Of a stretch of 64,000 nucleotides of DNA, positions 50,471-60,200 are shown one piece after another. The position numbers and the translations under genes were made by a program. The notes under the pieces were generated by a model. It did no database searches. It was not told where the DNA came from and was given only the letters and a program-made list of their open reading frames with translations. The stretch is taken from NCBI RefSeq assembly GCF_000003195.3, contig NC_012873.2:11121894-11185893 (forward strand), in the 5' to 3' direction. Source of the DNA: Sorghum bicolor (lineage: Eukaryota > Streptophyta > Magnoliopsida > Poales > Poaceae). The stretch's first letter is position 1. Every line of letters begins with the position of its first letter.

Positions 50471-51259
50471 TTATAAATGATGGAGGCTATTGCAGGAAAA
50501 GATAATAAAAGAGACGATTCTCTCAACATTGTGACATCACGTGGATCAAGTGTTGCACAAAAAAGATTCAACTATAGGGCCAAACATGTCGCCCGGTCTG
50601 ATACACCATGGACCTAATTAATAAGTTGGCCACACGACCTGGTTATTAATTATGAGAAAACGTCCATATTCTCTCAACTTTTGCAAAAATTCATTTTTCC
50701 TCTCTTAATTCTAAAACCTGCAGGTAAACCACCTCCCTGAGCTTTTTAAGAGCATTAATTCGTTTACCTACTAGTTATAAGCAGTTTATCTTTTCTTTTT
50801 ATTTATTTTGGCTAAATCTTTGAAAAATCATAGTACATCATGGAAAAAATCACAAAATAAAAAATTTAATTTCTTTAGTACATTTTTTGTTGTAGCTTTA
50901 GATCTATATTTTTTGTAATTAATTCATAGCTGCAATTTCTATTGTCCAATTGTGGCGTATTTTTTATAGTGAGCTAATTATTATATGCTTGAACGGTAGC
51001 AAAAATTTTATACTCATTGGATTATGTATAACTTAGTTATGGATTTATAAGTACATTTTAACAAGCATACCCTATATAAATCTGATTTACGCTATTAAAA
51101 AAACTGACAACTTCAGACCATTTGGTGTCTATTACAGCATCCAATCATAGATTCAGACGATATATTAACAAGATCTATCCCTTTATGCTTCTAAAAGAAT
51201 TACAGGTTGCCAGCCGATGAACATTGTTCGCATTGGTACCAGCGTACCAAAAAAAAAGG
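50471..51259. other. 3' flank of the CNGC gene
   Basis: AT-rich DNA without recognisable features. The part nearest 51259 is presumably the CNGC 3'UTR. Confidence 0.4.
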
Positions 51260-54200
51260 TCACCCTTCATCAGCGAAGAAGTTGGGTTCTGCTGGCTTCT
51301 GTAACAACAGCCCTGAAGACACTCTTTCCAGCAAACGCGTCTTTCGGGCAGCGTTTCTCCGTAAGATCCGTAGCATGTTGGAAGCGAAACGGGCAGCGTA
51401 GAGCGCCGCGCCAAGGCTGCGAGAACTAGAGTCGACGTCAGTCACAATTGCTGCTTGGAACATCCTCTCCTTCTCGTACAGGCTCAGGCTGTCCTCCAGC
51501 TTCCTTCTGCAATACCTGTGCCAAGCTTCCTGTATGAAGCAAGCAGCCCACGTACGCCATTGCTGGGAGTAGAATCTGAAGGTGTGCCGGAGCTGCTTGC
51601 TGTGGAGCCTCCTGTACTGGTTGGCCACAAACTTCAGGTGATGAGCCCTCAAGGCGAAACCTTCGAGCTCCGACAGCGCCTTCACCGTCCTGGTTGAGCT
51701 GGGGAGGCTTGAGCCCGAAGCAGGATCCAGAGCCCATGTGAGGAGCTCTTCGCCGCAGAAATCGCCGCCTTGGAGGACATTGGAGTTGAAGAAGCCCGTT
51801 CGCCCGCCATCTGTTGTCATGCTCTCAAGTCTCCCTCCCATGATGAAGAACATCTCGTTCACTGGGTCGCCTTCGCGGATGATGCAGCTTCCTTCTGTGT
51901 ACAGCATGGGTTTTACGTGATCACACATGGCGTCTAAGAGCTGATCGTCCATGTTTTCAAACATTGGAACCTGCAACACACCAATTGGAATTAATGTCAA
52001 TTAACTAAATTAATTTCTTTGGATCAATGATACATATTGTCTAGTGTTATTCTAAACGCTAAATGTTAAATGGGAAATGTGGACGATTAAATTGAAATTG
52101 ATATACCACTATGTAATGTTTAAACGGTGTGTAAATCATGTAGCCATTGTCGGAATCACGTATCGAATGGGACAAAGAGCAAAGCAATTCCTTATTACTA
52201 TCAATATATAAAGCTTAAAGGTATAGGGAAGTAGTACCCTCAAGAGAAGTGATAGACAAAGATGACGCTTTATATCCCTCCTGAGATCCTTAGGAAGGTT
52301 TATAAGAAGACCCTCTTCATCCACACCTTGTGTTTCTTGCCATCTATATTGATCATGACGCAATATTCGTTGCTTGATATGCTCTGGAAGCAATCTGTAT
52401 GACATCCATTGCTCCGTGTCACGTCTTATCACTCTCATTTCCTCTATATGGCCGGAGGCTGATTGTAAATAGGTCTGCAACAATTCAATGCAAGAAAGAA
52501 AAAGAAAATAAATTTGGAGAAATATGATCAGGTCAAACATTATCACTAGTTGTATAATTCAACATATTGTCCGGAATTACTCCTTAAAAAAGGACCTGTT
52601 GCATATAGCTAGCATAAGTACTACGAAGTCAAAACATATGGAATGGCCAATTCTTATAGAGAAATGTCACTTGAATTTCTTCCAAACAAAGATCTTAAAG
52701 TTGATTTAGTCCATGCTATTTCGGTAAGAGTTTGATAATAGCCAAGCTGGTACCAGCATTAGTTACGATTAGAGGCAACAAACATGATTATGTTGTCTAG
52801 CATAAGGCCATGAGATTCTTTATAAAGATCTTGGAAGGCTAGAGTCCCAAAGGATGAGCCTACTAGGAGCGACATCATCTCCGCACAGCAAATACAGACC
52901 TACATAACATTTACCTGTTATAGGCCAAATGACAACTTTGGAGACACTAAACACAGATAGGTATATCTTTTTGAGAACCTTGGAAAATGGTCTTGCAATT
53001 TTTTTCATTTATGGAATTTTAGTCTTACTGCTTTTTTCCAGGAAAACTTTATCCTTTAGAACATCACCATCTAACTCAGAGTTAGAAACAAAATCTCTAA
53101 GTGCATAGGGTGCTCCCTCTGCCTAAAATGTACGATGTTGTGGAGATCTATAGAATCTTTAATGTGCAACTTTGATGTCATTTTTCTCTATGGAAGAGTT
53201 AAGTAAATTTATTGTACCACTATGTTGATGACCAAAATTGGCGGTATGGAGCAATATGGGAAAACCAGACCATGTAGTTTCCCAAAACTAGATCATCTGG
53301 TTTTAAGGTGAGCCCTAATTATAAACGGGTTTCACCATTGTGTAGCTCTTATCGAGACAGTAGAAATGCACATGTGAATCAGCCGATTTGGAGTCTAAAG
53401 AATTTGAGGATTTGATTAATTTTTATCAAACAAATTGGTTTCGGGTCAGTTTAAGTGTGTTTCTTTATGTATTTGGACTCTCCATGGGCCAAGACCTCCC
53501 TATCTTATAAATATGAGGCCTTGTTCAGTTCGTGTAGCATTTTCATTTTTATTTGACAAAATCCAATCATAGAGTAACTAGGCTTAAAAGATTCGTCTCG
53601 CGATTTACAGATGAACTGTGCAATTAGCTTTTGTTTTCATGTATATTTAATACACCATGCATGTGCCACAACCACAAGATTCGATGCGATGGAGAATCTT
53701 GAAAAATTTTGGAACTAAACAATGCCTGAGACATGGTTGATTGAGATAGTCCAATGAACCAAATCAATCTATCTCTATTCTTCCTAACCTAATTTTTCTT
53801 TTTGCCCTATTTAGCGGGATTGACCAGGTTACCTAGATACCCCTTCGATTCCTAATCTTAGGAAGAATCTTAAGAAGTTTCAAACCTCTTTACGTTGTTT
53901 ATTACTGATCTCGGCAACCAGAGTTGACACCCTAGTCATACACTCCTACTTGTTAGCTAAATTGATGCGTCATTATGTAATCTTTGTTTGGTTAAACACT
54001 GGAGTCTTGTAATAGCTAGATATGGGGAGGACGTGACCGGTGGCATGCTAGGGCACGATCTATCCTGTGTTGGTCGAGTTTGCGTCATCCCGGACATTGC
54101 GCATGCGACGTGAACCGCGGTGAAACGGGACACGTACGGTGTACGGGGTGGCGCGGTGGGACTCAGGCGTATGAGCCTGGGACTGTGTCATGTGTATAAA

Positions 54201-57200
54201 TATCAATGAAATAAGACCGTGAGAAGCTGTGATTCCTAGCAGCGACATATCCATCTAATCTCGTGTGCCTGCGATCTCGTTTGTAAACTCTTGCCGCGGT
54301 TATCACAGAGACACCGGCGTCGAGGCCCGGAGTCCAGGGCATCGTCTGGCTCCAACAAGTGGTACCAGAGCTTCGGTTGGTCGGTTCTGGTGGCGTTCGT
54401 CGTTGGCGAAGAGTAGAAGGAGACGCAGGGTGACTCAGTTCGTCAAGTCGAGGCAGAAGGAAGCGTGATCAGAAGAATCGCCGAGATGAGCACTTCAGGA
54501 GAGAAGGAGTCCATGGATCGGGCGTTCAATCAGGCCGCTGGCAATCTTGTGTGGCCGATGCTCACCCGATCAAACTATCAAGAGTGCGCGTCGCATGTGA
54601 AGTGCAATCTGGAAGGCATGTACTTATGGGATGCGGTTGAAGCTGATCCTGACAAGGTGGAGCGGCGTCGAGATCGTTTGGCTCTTGGGGCCATGCTGCG
54701 GGGCGTCCCACAAGACATGCACTCGATGCTCTTGAACAAGAAAACCGTCAAAGAGGCGTGGGGGGCAATCAAGACAATGAGACTCGGGGCAGATCGAGTT
54801 AAGGAGGTGAATGCTCAGAAACTTCTTGCCGAGTTTGAGAGCATCTCGTTCAAGCCGGGGGAGTCAATTTATGACTTTGCCATCCGCATCTCGAAGCTCG
54901 TAACTGATCTTCGTGGACTTGGAGAAGAAAGCGTCACGGATACTCGGTTGCTGAAGAAATTCCTTCGGGTGGTGCCACAGCGGTACAGCCAGGTGGCAGT
55001 GGCGATCGAGATGGTCAAGGATATGAAAACCATGACCATTGAGGACCTTGTTGGTCATCTCAGGGTAGCCGAGGAGAGGTTCGAGTCCTCTGTGGATCAG
55101 GTGACGGAGAAAACTGAGAAGCTCTTATTGACAGAAGAAGAGTGGATGTCGAGGAATAAGAGCCGTATGCAGCCGGACTCAAACCACGGTGCAAAAGGTG
55201 GCAAACAGTATGTCAAGAAGGAGCGGTCTGGGGCGCGCGCTGGTGGCGAGGCGCGTGACTCTGGAGGAAAAAACCTGACGTCGATGGGAACTCCACGACG
55301 CAAGGGGAGATGCAGCAAGTGCGGCATCTGGGGCCACTACAGGAAGGAGTGCAAGTCTAAGCAGAAGGAGGAACGCCAGGAGGCGGCACACCATGTCAAC
55401 GGTGATCCTGAGACAGGAGCACTCCTTGTAGCTCAGGTGTGCACGGTGGCTAGGACGCCGGAGGAACACTGTCAACGTGTCTTCCTGAATCAGGAACGTG
55501 TGTTCCCGGCGGAGTACAGCAGTGGTGCGTGGATACTTGACACAGGAGCTACAAATCATATGACGGGTTGCCGGGAGTCGCTGGCAAGTCTTGATGATAC
55601 TGTGCGAGGCGCCGTGCGGTTTGGTGATGGGTCCACGGTGCAAATCCAAGGCATTGGCGCAGTCACTATTGCTGGCAAAGATGAGGGCCATCGAGTCCTC
55701 ACTGAGGTATATTATATTCCTACACTCAAATGTAACATTGTTAGTTTGGGTCAATTGGAGGAGAGTGGGTGCCGGGTCGAAATTGATCATGGCATCATGG
55801 AGGTATTTGAGCGTAGCCAGGCTAATAAGAAGCAACGTGGCGTGCTGATACGGGCGGAGAGAAAAAACAGACTGTATGTAATGAAGGTGCAGTTGTCCTC
55901 GCCTGTGTGCCTCCTGACAAAGATGGAAGACCTGGCATGGCTATGGCACGCCAGATTCGGTCACCTCAATTTTCGGGCACTTCATGATCTTGGTGTGAGG
56001 CAGATGGTTGAGGGGATTCCGATGATCAAGCGTGCAGAACAGGTTTGTGATGGATGTGCTCTTGGAAAACATCATAGAGCACCGTTTCCACAGGCGTCAG
56101 CTTTCAGGGCAGAAGGTGGACTTGATTTAGTTCATATCGACCTCTGCGGTCAGATAACACCACCTACTCCTGGTGGGAAGTCGTATTTCTTGCTGATCGT
56201 TGATGACTTCAGTCGTTACATGTGGTTAGACCTGTTAGCTTCAAAAGATGAGGCACTGGCATACTTGAAGCGGATCATGACGGCGGCCGAAGTGGAGTCT
56301 GGTCGCCGGTTGCGAGCTATCAGAACAGATTATGGTGGTGAGTTTAACTCTGGTGCTGTCATTACGTTCTGCAGTGAACGGGGAATCAAGCACAACACCA
56401 CTGTGCCGTATACTCCCCAACAGAATGGCGTCGTTGAACGACGGAATCAAACAATCGTTGAAATGGCGCGATGCTTGCTTAAATCGATGAAAGTACCGGG
56501 CAAGTTCTGGGGGGAGGCAGTGAAGACGGCGGTGTATATTCTGAATCGCTCGCCAACTAAAAGTCTGAACAATAAGACGCCGTATGAAGCCTGGTCTGGG
56601 AAGAAACCGAGTGTCAGGCATTTGCGTACGTTTGGCTGTCGAGCTTATGCCAAACGCAATGGACCTGGAGTAAATAAGCTGGCTGATCGATCTATCCCAG
56701 GGGTGTTTTTTGGCTATGCAGAAGGTACGAAAGGGTACCGAGTGTATGATCCAATTCATAAGAAACTTATGATCTCCAGAGATGTCATTTTTGATGAAAA
56801 GCATCCATGGAATTGGGGGGAGCAGGGAAGCCGACAGGCGCCCAGCAGCACATTCAGTATTGACGGGTATGCAGATACTGTTCACCATCCGGCAATAGAC
56901 GGTGTACTGCCTGACGGCCCGATTTTCTCTGGAGCGCCGGCATCACCCGAGGCTACAATTCCATTGGATGACGATGGTAATGGTGGCCATAGTACGCCAC
57001 CACATACGCCAATCTCAGGAGGGTTGGGATCAACACCGCCGGCAACAACAGTTCAGTGGGCAACCCCGCCCACGGATGCCTCTGAAGATTCTGATGGAGG
57101 TCCTAGGCGGTATCGGACCATCACAAACCTACTCGACACCACAGACGAGATTCATGACATGGAATATAGCGGGCTTTGTTTAGTTGCAGCAGAAGAACCG

Positions 57201-60200
57201 GGGTCTGTGGAGGAGGCGCTGAAGGAGGAGTGTTGGCGACAAGCAATGCAGGCTGAAATGCAAGCTATTGAAAGCAACAGAACCTGGGATGTCAGTGATT
57301 TACCAGCCAGACAGAGAGCCATTGGGTTGAAGTGGGTTTTCAAAGTTAAGAAAAATCCTGAAGGAAGGATTGTGAAGCATAAAGCAAGATTAGTGGCTAA
57401 GGGCTATGCTCAGCAACAGGGTGTGGATTTTGATGAAGTCTTTGCACCGGTGGCTAGAATAGGGACAGTGAGGGTGCTTCTTGCACTTGCTGCACATGGT
57501 GGTTGGCAGATACATCACATGGACGTCAAGTCGGCTTTTTTGAATGGTGATCTGACCGAGACAGTATATGTACAGCAGCCTCCTGGTTTCATAGTTGGCA
57601 AGGGTGACAAAGTGTTGAAGCTGAATAAAGCACTCTATGGCTTAAGGCAAGCACCTCGAGCCTGGAATTTTAAGCTTGACAAGGAGCTGATCAATCTTGG
57701 CTTTGTGAGAAGTAAACTTGAGTATGCTGTGTACAGAAGGACCAGCAAGAATTCATTCCTGATAGTGGGCGTTTATGTTGATGATCTTGTCATCTCGGGT
57801 CCTGATGTAAATGAAATTAGTCGGTTCAAGCTAGAGATGAAAGAGAAATTCAGCATGAGTGATTTGGGTCTCTTGAGCTATTACTTGGGAATTGAAGTGA
57901 AGCAAGGAAGAGATGGAATTACACTGAGCCAAAGTGCTTATGCACTGAAAATACTGGAGAATGCAGGTATGACAAACTGCAATCCCTGTGCTACTCCTAT
58001 GGAGGCAAGGCTCAAGCTCACGAAGTCGATGGAAGAAGAAGTGTTGAATCCGACAGCATATAGAAGTATTATTGGGAGTCTAAGGTACATCGTTAACACC
58101 AGGCCAGACCTTGCATACTCGGTAGGTGTTGTGAGTAGACACATGGAGGCTCCAACTAAGCAACACTGGGGTGCTGTCAAACACATTCTCAGATATTTGA
58201 AGGGGACAGTGGAGTTTGGCTGCAAGTATGAACGAGGAGCTGAACTGAAGCCTTTGCTGCTTGGCTACAGAGACAGCGACTTTGCTGGTGATACCGAGAG
58301 CAGAAAGAGCACTACGGGAGTCGTGTATTTTCTTGGGAAGAGCGTGGTCACCTGGGCTTCACAGAAACAAAAGATTGTTGCTCTCTCATCTTGTGAAGCA
58401 GAATACGTTGCAGCAGCCGCAGCAGCCTGTCAGGGTGTTTGGCTTAGTCGGCTGATTGGAGACTTGTTGGGAACAAAGGAGATGCCTGTGAAGCTGCTGA
58501 TGGACAATATGTCGGCTATTGCTCTAAGTAAAAACCCGGTGCATCATGACAGGAGTAAGCATATAGACACTAAATATCACTTTATTCGTGAGTGCATTGA
58601 GCAAGGCAAGGTGGAGGTCGATCATGTCAGGACCGAGCAGCAGCTGGCTGATATGTTCACTAAGTCCTTGGGAAGGGTGAGATTCTTGGAGCTTCGGCAA
58701 GCTTTGGGCGTCATCAAGGTGCATCAAGTTTAGGGGGAGTTTGTTAGCTAAATTGATGCGTCATTATGTAATCTTTGTTTGGTTAAACACTGGAGTCTTG
58801 TAATAGCTAGATATGGGGAGGACGTGACCGGTGGCATGCTAGGGCACGATCTATCCTGTGTTGGTCGAGTTTGCGTCATCCCGGACATTGCGCATGCGAC
58901 GTGAACCGCGGTGAAACGGGACACGTACGGTGTACGGGGTGGCGCGGTGGGACTCAGGCGTATGAGCCTGGGACTGTGTCATGTGTATAAATATCAATGA
59001 AATACGACCGTGAGAAGCTGCGATTCCTAGCAGCGACATATCCATCTAATCTCGTGTGCCTGCGATCTCGTTTGTAAACTCTTGCCGCGGTTATCACAGA
59101 GACACCGGCGTCGAGGCCCGGAGTCCAGGGCATCGTCTGGCTCCAACACTACTGGCCAACCCAGGGCAACACGGCGAAGTATGTACGACCACAACTAGGT
59201 ACGTCATGGGCAAGAGCTTTCACGAATTCTGCTAATTCACTTGAAAACTAGTCATTTGTTATCATGTAAGGGTGATATTTGTCCTTTGATGGTTTGCTAA
59301 TAAATCTAGCGATCCCCTGAGAAGAAAGCATCATCCACCACTTCTCAGGCAAGATCTGAAAACCAGCGGGTGGTCTAGTTTCCACAAAAAATGCAGTGGG
59401 GCACGCTGCCAGGTTGCATGTTGCATGATCTATGTTGTACCTTGGAGCTGCCAAAGGCAATTATCAAACAAGTTGATAAGCTGAGGAAAAACTGTCTGTG
59501 GAGGGGTAGTGATGTTAATGGGAGAGGAATGCCGAAAGTTGCCTGGAAACTGGTATGCAAATCCAAGGAACAAGGGGGCCTGGGAATAATCAATCTAGAA
59601 GTTCAGAATCAAGCATTGCTGATGAAGAACTTAGATAAATTCTATAGCAGAAAGGACATACCTTGGGTCAACATGGTCCGGGAAAAGCACTACTCACATG
59701 ACAAACTACCTGGAACTGTCAAAAAAAGATCATTCTGGTGGAGGGATGTGCTAAAAGGATTGCCAAAATTCAAGGAGATGGCCAGTTCAGGTGAATGTTG
59801 GTTTGACTTGCCAGTTCTGGAAGGACAAATGGGGAACAGAAATTTTGCAGAACAAATTCCCACAAGCATTCTCCTTTGCAAAGGATAAACAAATCAATGT
59901 CAGGAAAGCCTTTACCATTGATGATATCATCAACCTGTTCAATTTACCACTATCCCAAATAGCTTTTCAACAAGTACAGGAAATACAACAGCAGATGGAA
60001 ACGTACAACAGAAACGAGCAGGACCAAGACGTATGGACATACTCAGCACAAAGCTCTAGCTACAGAGTTCAGAAAGCATACAAACTACTGATGGGTCATC
60101 AGCCGGTTGAACCTGCCCTCAAATGGTTATGGAAGTCTTACTGCCAGCCAAAGCATAGAGTCTTCTTCTGGCTACTGATGAACGATAGATTGAGCACAAA

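Larger units (their letters stand above)
53951..59148 (+). mobile_element. Complete Ty1-copia retrotransposon, 5.2 kb
   Basis: LTRs of 407 bp at 53951-54357 and 58742-59148 differ at two positions. The flanking target duplication is CTACT (53946-53950, 59149-59153). A primer-binding site TGGTACCAGAGC (close to the initiator-Met tRNA type) lies 2 bp after the 5' LTR. A polypurine tract, TAGGGGGAGT, immediately precedes the 3' LTR. A single uninterrupted gag-pol frame fills the interior. Two differences in 407 bp give an age near 0.2 million years if a grass rate of 1.3e-8 per site per year is assumed. It is inserted antisense to the CNGC gene. Confidence 0.97.

Noticed and set aside
55179..55835. 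218-codon minus-strand frame within the copia element
   Set aside because: Antisense shadow of the gag-pol gene.
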